Both the position numbers and the translations under genes were made by a program. A stretch of 64,000 nucleotides of DNA, taken from positions 120,897 through 184,896 of the forward strand of contig NZ_JAGGKI010000014.1 in NCBI RefSeq assembly GCF_017873605.1. The letters run 5' to 3'. The DNA is from Paenibacillus lactis. Lineage in GTDB: Bacteria > Bacillota > Bacilli > Paenibacillales > Paenibacillaceae. Below the pieces are notes generated by a model. The model was not told the origin of the DNA, did no database searches, and was given only the letters and a program-made list of their open reading frames with translations. Shown piece after piece: positions 26,711-35,533 of this stretch; positions within the stretch are counted from its first letter, which is position 1, and every line of letters starts with the position of its first letter.

Positions 26711-29245
26711 ATGGGCAACCAGGGCTCGAACATGGACGGGAGGCAGCGATTCGATGCAGAGGTTAAAGCAAGGATCATGGGGACTGACGAGGCGTCATTA
26801 TCAGGAGCCGTTGAGCGGCCTCTGCGGTTATGGTATACCTCGCCTGCGGCGGAATGGAATGAGGCGCTGCCGATCGGCAATGGACGGCTCGGAGGGATGG
26901 TGTTTGGCAGAACCGGCCTTGAGCGGGTGCAATTGAACGAGGATTCGCTATGGTACGGCGGACCGGGAAGGGGGGGCAACCCGAATGCTATCCCGTATTT
27001 GGGCGACATCCGGCAATTGCTTCAGGATGGCCGTCAAGCGGAGGCCGAGCATCTGGCCCGGATGGCAATGACCTCTTCGCCGAAATATGAGCAGCCCTAT
27101 CAGCCGCTGGGCGATCTGCTGCTGAAATTCCTGAACGCCGAAGCACCGGCGACGCACTATGAGCGGGAATTGGACTTGCAGCGTTCCATGGCGGCCGTGA
27201 CCTACACATCGGGGGGAATCACTTACCGCAGGCAGTACTTTGCAAGCGCGCCGGACGGTGTGCTGGTCATCCGTCTGACGGCAGACCGCCCCGGCAGTTT
27301 GACCTTTGCCGCAAACCTGATGCGCCGTCCTTTCGACTGCGGCACCCGATCGATCGGGAATGACACCCTGACTATGAAAGGGGAGGCCGGGGCGGACGGC
27401 GTCTCCTTCTGCGCTTCTTTGCGCGGAGCCGCTGAAGGGGGGAATATCCGCATCATCGGCGATTTCATGTCCGTTGAAGGTGCGGATGCCGTAACGCTGC
27501 TGTTATCCGCTCAGACGACGTTCCGGTGCCGGAAACCGGAAGAGATGTGCCTGCAGCAGCTGGACCATGCGTCTTCGATCCCCTATGAGCGGTTGTTCAG
27601 CCGCCACGTGGAGGAATACAGGGAGAAGTTCGGCAGGTTTTCGCTGAAGCTGGAGGTGGACGCCGGCGCGCGGGATTATGCTTCCCTCCCTACCGATCAG
27701 CGGCTGAACCTTTTGAAGGAGCGGGTCAGGGTCAGTAACTCGGGGGCGAATCCGGAAGGAAACTCAGGCGCAGATCCGGAGGGTAACTCTGGGGCGTATC
27801 CGGATGATGACCCTGGACTAATTGAATTATATGTGCAGTACGGCCGGTATTTACTGCTGTCCAGTTCCCGGCCGGGGTCCCTGGCAGCCAATCTCCAAGG
27901 GATATGGAACGACAGCTTTACGCCGCCGTGGGAGTCCAAGTACACGATTAACGCGAACATCCAGATGAACTACTGGCCCGCGGAGCTTCTTGGATTGCCG
28001 GAGTGCCATGAGCCGCTGTTCGATCTGATTCACCGAATGCTGCCGAACGGCCGGAAGACGGCCGGGGAGATGTACGGCTGCCGCGGCTTTGCGGCCCATC
28101 ATAATACGAATGTATGGGGGGAGACCAGACCCGAGGGGATCTTGATGACCTGCACCGTGTGGCCGATGGGAGCCGCATGGCTGTGCTTGCACCTGTGGGA
28201 GCATGTCCGCTTCGGAGGAGATGCCGATTTTCTCCGCGACCGGGCATACCCCGTCATGAAGGAAGCGGCCATCTTTCTGCTGGACTATATGACGATAGAC
28301 GGGGAGGGCAGGCGGATTACCGGGCCCTCCGTATCTCCGGAGAACCGCTTCGTGCTTCCGGATGGTGCCGTGGGCAGTCTCTGCATGGGCCCATCCATGG
28401 ACTCGCAGATTGCCCATGCTTTATTGCAAGCCTGTCTGGAGGCCGGGCGGCTGCTTGGGGAGGACACCCGCTTTCTTGACGAGCTTGAAGCAGCGATCCG
28501 TAACATCCCGGCTCCGCAAATCGGAAGGCACGGAGGCATCATGGAGTGGCTCGAGGATTATGAAGAGGCGGACCCGGGCCATCGCCATATCTCTCAATTG
28601 TTCGCCTTATATCCGGGGGAGCAGATCGACCCGTTTCATACGCCGGAGCTGGCCGAAGCCGCCAAGAGGACGCTTGAGCGGCGGCTTGCGCATGGAGGAG
28701 GACATACCGGCTGGAGCCGGGCTTGGATCATTAATTATTATGCGCGGCTATTGAACGGAACGGAAGCGTACGGGCATTTGCTTCAATTGCTTGCCTCTTC
28801 GACATTCCCGAATATGCTCGATTGCCATCCGCCTTTTCAAATCGACGGAAATTTTGGGGGAATTGCAGGCGTTGGCGAGATGCTGCTGCAGTCGCATGCA
28901 GGCGAGCTGAGGCTGCTGCCGGCGCTCCCGTCTGGATGGAGCAGCGGCGATGTGAAAGGGCTGCGCGCCCGGGGAGGCTGGGTCGTGGATATACGATGGG
29001 AGGATGGGGAGTTATCCGAAGCGAAGGTGTATGCATCGAGAGCAGGCCGGTGCACGGTGTGGTCCTCCACGCCCCTTGTTCCCGTTCCCGTGGAAGCGTC
29101 GAGCACGAACGAGGAGGATCGCCACGATAACTCTTCTGGCGGCCATCGTCTGTCGTTTCTTATGAAGGAAGGGGAGTCGTATATTCTGAGGAGGGACTTC
29201 GGAAAGCCCGGCGGTGATCCATCCATGCAAACCGTCCCGATATGA
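26711..29245 (+). CDS. GH95-family alpha-L-fucosidase, cytoplasmic
   Basis: An 844-residue enzyme of the GH95 family (alpha-1,2-fucosidase or alpha-galactosidase-like members). The start of the N-terminal beta domain, LWYTSPAAEWNEALPIGNG and LNEDSLWYGGPG, is diagnostic. The (alpha/alpha)6 barrel contains QGIWNDSFTPPWESKYT, HHNTNVWGETRPEG and NFGGIAGVGEML. No signal peptide is present. A low-complexity stretch of three 8-residue repeats at residues ~343-366 is unusual for the family. GGGAGG lies 10 nt before the ATG at 26711. Confidence 0.92.
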   Translation: MGNQGSNMDGRQRFDAEVKARIMGTDEASLSGAVERPLRLWYTSPAAEWNEALPIGNGRLGGMVFGRTGLERVQLNEDSLWYGGPGRGGNPNAIPYLGDIRQLLQDGRQAEAEHLARMAMTSSPKYEQPYQPLGDLLLKFLNAEAPATHYERELDLQRSMAAVTYTSGGITYRRQYFASAPDGVLVIRLTADRPGSLTFAANLMRRPFDCGTRSIGNDTLTMKGEAGADGVSFCASLRGAAEGGNIRIIGDFMSVEGADAVTLLLSAQTTFRCRKPEEMCLQQLDHASSIPYERLFSRHVEEYREKFGRFSLKLEVDAGARDYASLPTDQRLNLLKERVRVSNSGANPEGNSGADPEGNSGAYPDDDPGLIELYVQYGRYLLLSSSRPGSLAANLQGIWNDSFTPPWESKYTINANIQMNYWPAELLGLPECHEPLFDLIHRMLPNGRKTAGEMYGCRGFAAHHNTNVWGETRPEGILMTCTVWPMGAAWLCLHLWEHVRFGGDADFLRDRAYPVMKEAAIFLLDYMTIDGEGRRITGPSVSPENRFVLPDGAVGSLCMGPSMDSQIAHALLQACLEAGRLLGEDTRFLDELEAAIRNIPAPQIGRHGGIMEWLEDYEEADPGHRHISQLFALYPGEQIDPFHTPELAEAAKRTLERRLAHGGGHTGWSRAWIINYYARLLNGTEAYGHLLQLLASSTFPNMLDCHPPFQIDGNFGGIAGVGEMLLQSHAGELRLLPALPSGWSSGDVKGLRARGGWVVDIRWEDGELSEAKVYASRAGRCTVWSSTPLVPVPVEASSTNEEDRHDNSSGGHRLSFLMKEGESYILRRDFGKPGGDPSMQTVPI
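27737..27808 (+). repeat. Three 24-bp tandem repeats inside the GH95 gene
   Basis: Three in-frame units begin at 27737, 27761 and 27785 and encode NSGANPEG, NSGADPEG and NSGAYPDD. They are diverged at the DNA level, so the expansion is not very recent. The segment falls before the barrel core, where a loop is expected. Confidence 0.85.
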
Positions 29246-29477
29246 AAGGATGGCGCCAGCGCAAGCAGCAACCAGTAACTATGAATCCAGGCAGGGCAGA
29301 GGGGCCAAGCTTCTCTGCTTGTCTACTGCTCGGCGTCTTCTCTATTAGAAACGGCCTATTTAAAAACTCACAGGACAAGTCTCGCCAAGCGGTGGGATTT
29401 ACGCGTTTTTGCTTGATTTTATCCTAATTGTGCCGCCCATCTGCATACATATGTTGTGTAGAGGAGCGTGAGATGCG

Positions 29478-29825
29478 ATGGATGTGAAGTTGCGAAGATA
29501 CTATCAACTCAAGCAAAAGCAAAAAGAGCTGGAGCAGGAATTATCGGAGCTGCGCGGGCAAATCATTGAGCATTGCCAGCAGCAGGGGGTCCAGGAGCTG
29601 GAGGCGGGGACGTATCGGGCTAAGCTGGTCCTTCAAGACCGGAAGGAGTTCGATGAGCAGAAGCTGTACGAAGCGCTGCCGGATCCGGATGTATGGCGGC
29701 TGCTCTCCAAGCCGGATGCGTCCAAGATTGCCGGGCTTATCAAATTGAACGTGATTTCCGAAGACGCCATCAAGGATACCTATGCGGCAAAGCGCATTAC
29801 GATACTGCAAGTGGAAAAAAAATGA
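29478..29825 (+). CDS. Hypothetical coiled-coil protein
   Basis: A 115-residue soluble protein. Residues 1-40 are a charged coiled coil (KLRRYYQLKQKQKELEQELS). The rest is alpha/beta and ends KRITILQVEKK. A weak GAGCGTGAG site precedes the ATG. It is flanked by promoterless-looking spacing on the left and an inverted repeat on the right, so it is probably a single gene. No family recognised. Confidence 0.65.
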   Translation: MDVKLRRYYQLKQKQKELEQELSELRGQIIEHCQQQGVQELEAGTYRAKLVLQDRKEFDEQKLYEALPDPDVWRLLSKPDASKIAGLIKLNVISEDAIKDTYAAKRITILQVEKK

Positions 29826-29840
29826 GGAAGGAACAATAAG

Positions 29841-29879
29841 CATGCACGGAGCCCCGCGATGTCGCGGGGTTATTGCATG
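29841..29879. terminator. Nested inverted repeat, probable terminator
   Basis: Inner stem CCCCGCGA / TCGCGGGG with a 2-nt centre and outer arms CATGCA / TGCATG. The T-run is poor (TTATT), so termination would be modest. Confidence 0.55.
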
Positions 29880-30123
29880 TCTGGATACAAGCTTCGAGTA
29901 AAAATCGCCTATACCCATTCTCCCCCATCCGCGGCGGCTGCCGCTCCTGTACAATGACATCAAGGAAGGGACGTATGAACGTCCGGGCCTTGAAGGAGCC
30001 ATGGAAAGGGGTGACGTTGTTGAATACGCATTTCATTCACAATCGGATACAGGAGAGAGGGCTCGGGATTTAGGGATATACGCTCGGTCCTCTCGCGCTG
30101 TCATGGGAGGAACGCTTGAGAAG

Positions 30124-31095
30124 ATGATGAGGTTAACGACAATGGTTCGAGGTCTGGCCGGCGATACGGTGGCCCGCGAAATGGCGAAGCGATGGGAGCA
30201 TGACGAAGGGACGATGAAGCTCTGGAGAGCAAGCACCAATTTCGTGTATGTGCTTGACCGTCAGGGCGTCCGGTATTTTCTGCGTTTTAGTTCGGATGAG
30301 GATCGTAGCATGGAACAGCTGACCGCCGAGCTGGATTATATGCGGTTTTTGGCCGAGCGGGGGTACCCGTGCGTACTTCCTGTGCCATCATCCGGCGGAA
30401 ATATCGTCGAAACGGTACGGACCTCGGAAGGCACATACTACGGTGTCGTATTTAGCGCGGCCATCGGTGCCGTGCTGAACAACGAGACTGTGTCGAAGCG
30501 GCAGTGCCGGGATTGGGGGAGGGCGCTTGCACGGCTTCACAGGTTATCTTGTGAATACGAGCCGGGGCTATACCGGCGGAGAGGTCCGGAGCAGATCCTG
30601 CAGTGGATCGACGGGGTGCTGAAGCGGCATCCCGAAGAACGGGAGGCGAGGGAAGAGCTGTACCGCATCTGTCTATGGCTGCAGTTCATGCCTGCGTCCA
30701 GACAGAGCTTCGGTTTGATCCACTATGATTTCCAACTGGATAACGTATTCTATCAAGCGGATCAGCGCTCGTTTCAAGTTATCGATTTTGACGACTCGAT
30801 GTATCATTGGTTTGCGATGGATATCGCATCAACGCTGGCGGATACGGAGTGCCGGATCCAGCGGGAGGCATTTCTTGAAGGCTATCGCTCCATCCGGAGC
30901 TTGGAGCCGGAAACCGAAGAGGAGCTTCCGAGGTTTCGGCGGTTCGGACGCCTGTATAGCTTCGCCAGAATCCTCCGCGCCTTGGAGCATAGCGATCTCG
31001 TTCTTGACGACGCGCCCCCTTGGTATAAGGGGCTTCGGGATAAACTGATTGCCTATTGCGACGACGATCGCGGAAGCTTCAGTGAACCATGGTAA
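30124..31095 (+). CDS. Phosphotransferase-fold (APH/choline kinase-like) protein
   Basis: A kinase-fold protein of ~323 residues from ATG 30124. The catalytic loop LIHYDFQLDNVF and the metal-binding VIDFDDS segment are typical of the APH family. Substrate unknown; homologues include small-molecule kinases and resistance enzymes. The start is uncertain: the frame is open upstream to 30001, but GGAGGA at 30106-30111 and the usual family N-terminus (MMRLTTM) favour 30124. Confidence 0.82.
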   Translation: MMRLTTMVRGLAGDTVAREMAKRWEHDEGTMKLWRASTNFVYVLDRQGVRYFLRFSSDEDRSMEQLTAELDYMRFLAERGYPCVLPVPSSGGNIVETVRTSEGTYYGVVFSAAIGAVLNNETVSKRQCRDWGRALARLHRLSCEYEPGLYRRRGPEQILQWIDGVLKRHPEEREAREELYRICLWLQFMPASRQSFGLIHYDFQLDNVFYQADQRSFQVIDFDDSMYHWFAMDIASTLADTECRIQREAFLEGYRSIRSLEPETEEELPRFRRFGRLYSFARILRALEHSDLVLDDAPPWYKGLRDKLIAYCDDDRGSFSEPW

Positions 31096-31327
31096 ATTGC
31101 AGCTCTGTTTCGCTGTGCTTCTCCCGGAGTGCGGTGTAATGCTGACTGTAGCACGATGATCAGCGTCAACTTCGGATTACAATCATGGGGAAGTGAAGGG
31201 CGCAACGCAGCGATTATTAGCAAGAGGATAGCCGAGACTTGTTACAGACAGGTCTTGGCTTTGTTCGTTAATAAGGAATCATACATATTAACCGTCTCGT
31301 TTCATATTGCTGGAATCCAAATAACGT

Positions 31328-31358
31328 TTGACTCTCCTCTTGGAGGAGGCTTTAGACT
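31328..31358 (+). promoter_or_regulatory. MerR-type promoter with 19-bp spacer and central dyad
   Basis: TTGACT (-35, 31328-31333) and TAGACT (-10, 31353-31358) are separated by 19 bp. The spacer carries the perfect dyad CTCCTC-TTG-GAGGAG (31334-31348). This is the exact geometry used by MerR-family activators, which bind the spacer and untwist it. The next gene encodes a MerR protein, so this is most likely its own promoter. Confidence 0.82.
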
Positions 31359-31382
31359 GATAGCTGAAAGGAGGTTAACCGC

Positions 31383-32132
31383 ATGCTGTACACGGTAAAG
31401 GAAGTGTCGACATTGTCGGGCGTGACCGTCAAGGCACTGCATCATTACCATAAGATAGGCCTTCTTATGCCCGCCGAAATCAGCGACGCTGGCTACCGAT
31501 TGTACGGGAAGCGCGAGCTGGAACGACTGCAGGAAATTTTATTCTACCGGGAGCTCGACATTCCGCTGGATAAAATCAAAGAGCTGCTGGACGGCTCGCA
31601 GAACCGTCGGACCATCCTGTCGGAGCAGGAAGAGCTGCTTGCAGCTCGCCTGGACCGCCTGGACACGATACTGGACACGCTCAGAAAATCAATGAAAGAA
31701 CTGGAGGGAGGACAACCGATGAAACCAGAGGAAATGTTTAAAGGCTTTGATAGCGATGAAGCCTGGAAGGAAGCGTTAAAGGAACAGAATGATTACTTGA
31801 AGGACGCCTATGACGTTGATTTGCTTCAGGATGAGCAGATCCATGCAGCGGATCTGAACGAGCAAGCGGCTGAGGCCTCCGCATTCATGGCGGCGATGGC
31901 CGAGTCGTTAACATCCGGGGTCAAGCATAACGATGAACGCGTACAGCGCCTGATCGGCAAGCATTTGGCATTCTTGAACGCCCATGGCCATTCGATAACG
32001 CCGGCGGATTTTGCGGCGCAGACGAAGTTTTTCCTGCAGGATGACTTCCATCTCCGGATGCTGGAGGAGCAGCAGACCGGTCTTGCGTATTATCTTCATG
32101 CAGCCGGGGAGCAATACGCAGCCCTTGCCTAA
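31383..32132 (+). CDS. MerR-family regulator with TipAS-type ligand domain
   Basis: A 249-residue regulator. The winged helix-turn-helix (1-70: YTVKEVSTLSGVTVKALHHYHKIGLL) is followed by a dimerisation coiled coil (75-110) and a helical TipAS-like domain (about 125-245) that in relatives binds thiopeptides or other drugs. The start follows AAAGGAGG. A 19-bp-spacer promoter lies just upstream, implying positive autoregulation. No drug pump or target gene adjoins it. Confidence 0.92.
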   Translation: MLYTVKEVSTLSGVTVKALHHYHKIGLLMPAEISDAGYRLYGKRELERLQEILFYRELDIPLDKIKELLDGSQNRRTILSEQEELLAARLDRLDTILDTLRKSMKELEGGQPMKPEEMFKGFDSDEAWKEALKEQNDYLKDAYDVDLLQDEQIHAADLNEQAAEASAFMAAMAESLTSGVKHNDERVQRLIGKHLAFLNAHGHSITPADFAAQTKFFLQDDFHLRMLEEQQTGLAYYLHAAGEQYAALA

Positions 32133-32169
32133 TCGAAGCGGCAGAGATAGCAGAATAGACGAAAAAGCG

Positions 32170-32205
32170 AAACAAACAAGCGGCAGGAATGCCGTTTGTT
32201 TGTTT
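32170..32205 (+). terminator. Terminator after the MerR gene
   Basis: A 16-bp stem with one G-U pair: AAACAAACAAGCGGCA pairs with TGCCGTTTGTTTGTTT around a GGAA loop. The right arm itself supplies the T-rich tail. Confidence 0.8.
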
Positions 32206-32304
32206 ATTCCAGGATGTTAGGTAGACGCGGAAGAGGGAATCACCGCAACCGATCCCTTTTTCCAGCGTAATAAGAGGAAACCAATACGAAAGAAGGAATA
32301 TTCC

Positions 32305-32616
32305 ATGTTAATTTCAACAACATCCACCCTTGAAGGTTACCCGGTTCAACGTTATATCGGCGTCGTGACAGGCGAAGTGATTATGGGCGCTAATGTGGTG
32401 AGGGATTTTCTGGCCTCGATCACCGACATTGTCGGAGGGCGTTCGGGCGCATATGAGAACAAGCTGCAGGAAGCAAGGGACGCAGCCATTGCCGAAATGA
32501 AACAGCAAGCCGATCATATGTGAGCCAATGCGATTTTAGCCGTCGACATTGATTATGAGGTCATTCGCGAAGGCATGCTGATGGTCGCCGTCAGCGGAAC
32601 GGCCGTAGTTGTCTAG
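32305..32616 (+). pseudogene. UPF0145 (YbjQ-like) gene split by an in-frame TGA
   Basis: The first 72 codons encode the N-terminal two thirds of a UPF0145/YbjQ protein (LISTTSTLEGYPVQRYIGVV, GEVIMGANVVRDF). A TGA at 32521-32523 stops it after ADHM. Translation past it in the same frame gives ANAILAVDIDYEV and MLMVAVSGTAVVV, the expected family C-terminus, ending at TAG 32614-32616. The family normally has a glycine at this point (xGANAI), so a single GGA-to-TGA change explains the break. Total would be 103 codons, the normal length. A sequencing error is possible. Confidence 0.85.
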
Positions 32617-32748
32617 CAGAGAAGATCCCGGGGCGGTTATATAACGATAGCTTAGCTCGTTCCCGAGCTGTCTGCGGACAGCCAGCGGTTCGATTTCATT
32701 TTGTTCGGGGGCGGCTGCTAGGACAATCGGTGCATCTTTAATATGAAA

Positions 32749-32793
32749 GGGTTAGGCAGAGGGCTCGAAGCCCGATCTGCCTAACCCTTTTTT
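32749..32793. terminator. Terminator between the UPF0145 gene and pyruvate kinase
   Basis: A 12-bp perfect stem GGGTTAGGCAGA / TCTGCCTAACCC enclosing a GGGC / GCCC hairpin, then six T. On the minus strand the tail is TTTCATATT, so it may also serve the convergent pyk gene. Confidence 0.88.
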
Positions 32794-32929
32794 ATCGTAA
32801 TCGGTCCTAATCCGACGTTTATCCTGCCCCCATATAGAGCGTTATATCATTTGCGCTTTATTGCTCTAGGTCGTTATTGCTCTGAGTAGCAATTGGCACG
32901 GCTGAAACATGGGGAGGTCTTAAAAAATA

Positions 32930-34345
32930 TTAAACTTGCAGTACCTTTATCAGATTCGTGTTGCCGGATTGGCCGATCGGCACGCCGGCGGATAATACAA
33001 TAATATCGCCTTTTTCAATGTAGCCTGTCTTAATGGCATTCCGGGTTGCGGATTCAAACATTTCGTCCGTTGTCGTAACCTTGTCGCCTTTTACCGGAAT
33101 GACGCCGGAGAGCAGGCAGATTTTCGCCAGCACTTCCTCATGCTGCGTGACGGCGATAATCGGCGCCTTCGGCCGGTACTTCGAAATCATCCGCGCGGTA
33201 AATCCGCTCTCGGTCGCCGTAATAATGGCTTTCGCATTCAAGACAAGGGAAGAGCTGACCGCTCCCTGGCTGATGACTTCCGTAATGTTAGCCACTTGTT
33301 GTCTGGATTTGAAGGCGAATTGATCTTTGTAATCGATCATCGTCTCGGCGCGGCGGGCGACGGCCGCCATGGTGCGCACGGATTCCACCGGGTATTTGCC
33401 CGCGGCGGATTCCCCGGACAGCATGACAACGTCTGCGCCTTGAATGACCGCGTTAGCCACGTCACTTACCTCGGAGCGGGTTGGGCGGGGATTGACCTGC
33501 ATGGATTCGAGCATGTGCGTGGCCACGATAACCGGTTTGCCGGCGAGGTTGCATTTATCGATCATTTCTTTTTGCATCATAGGCACTTCTTCGACTGGCA
33601 CTTCGACGCCAAGGTCTCCCCGGGCAACCATGATGCCGTCCGATGCTTCAATGATGTCATCCAGGTTCTGCATGCCCTCTTCGTTCTCGATCTTGGCGAT
33701 GATCTGCACATGGTCCGCGCCGCGTTCTTTGAGGATGCGGCGAATCTCGCGAATGTTATCGCCATGGCGCACGAAAGAGGCGGCAATGATCTCAATCCCG
33801 TTCTCCAGTCCGAAGCCGATATGCTTCACGTCCCGCTCGGTGACCCCGGGAAGCGTCGTTTTTATTCCCGGCAGATTGACGCCTTTACGCGGTTTGAGCA
33901 CGCCGCCGCTAATGATTTTGCAATGGATGTCGTGCCCGTCGATATGCAGAACGTTCAGGTCCACGAGGCCATCATCGATGAGTATGCGGTCTCCCGGCTT
34001 GACCACTTGATGAAGCTCTGGATAGTTGACCGAGATGCGGCGGGCGTCGCCTAGAATTTCCTCCGTCGTCAGGATGAGCTCCTGACCCGGCTCCAGCAGG
34101 CAGGAAGGCTCTTTCAGCTTGCCGATCCGCACTTCCGGTCCTTTAATGTCCATCATGATAGGCACATACTTGTTTAACTCGGACGCGGCCTGACGAACAT
34201 TCCGGATCCGGGTCACGTGATCTTCCGGCTCCCCGTGGGCCATATTCAAACGGGCAACGGTCATTCCCTCTTGAATCATATTCTTCAACACCTCAATGGA
34301 ATCGCACGCAGGTCCCATCGTACAAATGATTTTTGTTTTGAGCAT
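32930..34345 (-). CDS. pyk: Pyruvate kinase, short form
   Basis: Makes pyruvate and ATP from phosphoenolpyruvate. The 471-residue protein has the N-terminal TKIICTMGPAC and MNMAHG-like region, MDIKGPEVR, the active-site lysine and metal-site segment IIAKIENEEGMQNLDDI, and VMVARGDLGVEVP. It lacks the ~100-residue PEP-utilising C-terminal domain found in the Bacillus enzyme of ~585 residues, so it may be a second isozyme. AAAGGAGGATCC precedes the ATG. The gene is divergent from the AraC regulator gene at 34516 and convergent with the UPF0145 gene. Confidence 0.95.
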   Translation of the reverse strand: MLKTKIICTMGPACDSIEVLKNMIQEGMTVARLNMAHGEPEDHVTRIRNVRQAASELNKYVPIMMDIKGPEVRIGKLKEPSCLLEPGQELILTTEEILGDARRISVNYPELHQVVKPGDRILIDDGLVDLNVLHIDGHDIHCKIISGGVLKPRKGVNLPGIKTTLPGVTERDVKHIGFGLENGIEIIAASFVRHGDNIREIRRILKERGADHVQIIAKIENEEGMQNLDDIIEASDGIMVARGDLGVEVPVEEVPMMQKEMIDKCNLAGKPVIVATHMLESMQVNPRPTRSEVSDVANAVIQGADVVMLSGESAAGKYPVESVRTMAAVARRAETMIDYKDQFAFKSRQQVANITEVISQGAVSSSLVLNAKAIITATESGFTARMISKYRPKAPIIAVTQHEEVLAKICLLSGVIPVKGDKVTTTDEMFESATRNAIKTGYIEKGDIIVLSAGVPIGQSGNTNLIKVLQV

Positions 34346-34469
34346 GATTATTGGATCCTCCTTTGTATTCGTACTATTTTGTACCCTTCAGTCTGTTTCC
34401 GTTATACAAGTTCAATTCAAACTTTCCTAATGATGACATTGTAGCCTGTCTTGTCGAATCATGATAGGA

Positions 34470-34497
34470 ACTATAGTACAATGATTAGACTATAGTA
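34470..34497. promoter_or_regulatory. Two copies of ACTATAGTA upstream of an AraC gene
   Basis: ACTATAGTA occurs at 34470-34478 and 34489-34497, 19 bp apart start to start. Each holds the palindrome ACTATAGT. The spacing of about two helical turns suits two regulator subunits on one face; TATAGT could also act as a -10. The region lies 20-45 bp before the AraC start. Confidence 0.5.
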
Positions 34498-34515
34498 TCG
34501 TGAAAGAGGTGGGTT

Positions 34516-35295
34516 ATGGTCACTCCGATAGATGTAAGGCAAATTAACGGCGTCGATTGGTATGAAGAAGCAGACCCGGCGAAGAGAGCATGGCGGTTAA
34601 GCCTTGTGACATATGGAACATGCGTGTATTGGCTGAATGGGGATAAGCAGATCATGAAGAAGGGCGAGCTTCTGGTTATTCCGGCGGGCGTTCCGTTTTA
34701 TGCCAAAAGCATCCCGACCGTAACGCATACGCAAATCGTCGTTGAATGGACGGAAGACGTCTCCCGGGCTTTACCCGTGCTCGGACGGGAAGACGTTTTG
34801 AAGCATAAACCGGGCTGTTATGAATTGCTCCTGGAACGTATGAAAGGGATCCATCAGCAGTGGCAGGAGCGCCCATCGTATTATGCCATGATGATAGAAG
34901 CATTATTGACAGAAGTATTGATTTATATCAGCCGCGAGCTGGACAGGGGGGCCATTCCGTCCGAAAAGCACTTGCATGCGGAACGGATGAAGTCATATAT
35001 CGAGCGGCATTACCGTGAGAAAATAACGAAAGAGGAGCTGGGTGATGCCATTGGCAAAACCCCCAATTACGCGGCGGCGCTCTTTAAGAGCGTAACGGGG
35101 CAGACGATCAGCCAGTACGTTCACGCTCAGCGGATGAAACGGGCAGCCTATTTGTTAACCGAATCGCAGCTGACGGTACAGGAGATTGCCGTATTTTTAG
35201 GATATCAGGACCTCTCCTATTTCTATCGAACCTATAAGCGTGTCATGGGCACCGCTCCGTCGGATTTATTGCATGAGCGTCCACGGACGATATAG
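34516..35295 (+). CDS. AraC-family regulator with cupin sensor
   Basis: A 259-residue regulator: N-terminal cupin-like ligand domain (about 10-135, LLVIPAGVPFYAKS) and C-terminal double helix-turn-helix (about 160-255, KTPNYAAALFKSVTGQTISQ and YQDLSYFYRTYKRVMG). It resembles regulators of sugar genes. The only close neighbour it could control divergently is pyruvate kinase, but itself or distant genes are equally possible. Start at ATG 34516 follows GAAAGAGGTGG. Confidence 0.9.
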   Translation: MVTPIDVRQINGVDWYEEADPAKRAWRLSLVTYGTCVYWLNGDKQIMKKGELLVIPAGVPFYAKSIPTVTHTQIVVEWTEDVSRALPVLGREDVLKHKPGCYELLLERMKGIHQQWQERPSYYAMMIEALLTEVLIYISRELDRGAIPSEKHLHAERMKSYIERHYREKITKEELGDAIGKTPNYAAALFKSVTGQTISQYVHAQRMKRAAYLLTESQLTVQEIAVFLGYQDLSYFYRTYKRVMGTAPSDLLHERPRTI

Positions 35296-35533
35296 GCATT
35301 CTTGGGGAAGGACGATGCTTGGCGGATTAGCAGTCCGGTTGGAGGGGGACCGTATAAATTGACGAAAATATTGGTTTACGCTTTTAGCCGCGCGGGTCGC
35401 GGCTTTAATTATTATGAACGGAACATTGAAGCTTACGCGGACTTCATGATGCACAATTGTTTAATATCGATGGGTCCGGGTAAGAAATAATCGTTCGATC
35501 CATATCAATCCAACCCTGAAGGAGGACGACTTG

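Noticed and set aside
33140..34054. Long plus-strand frame opposite pyruvate kinase
   Set aside because: Antisense shadow of a strongly conserved gene.
35302..35490. 62-codon frame between the AraC and Mn-catalase genes
   Set aside because: No ribosome binding site or family; low support.
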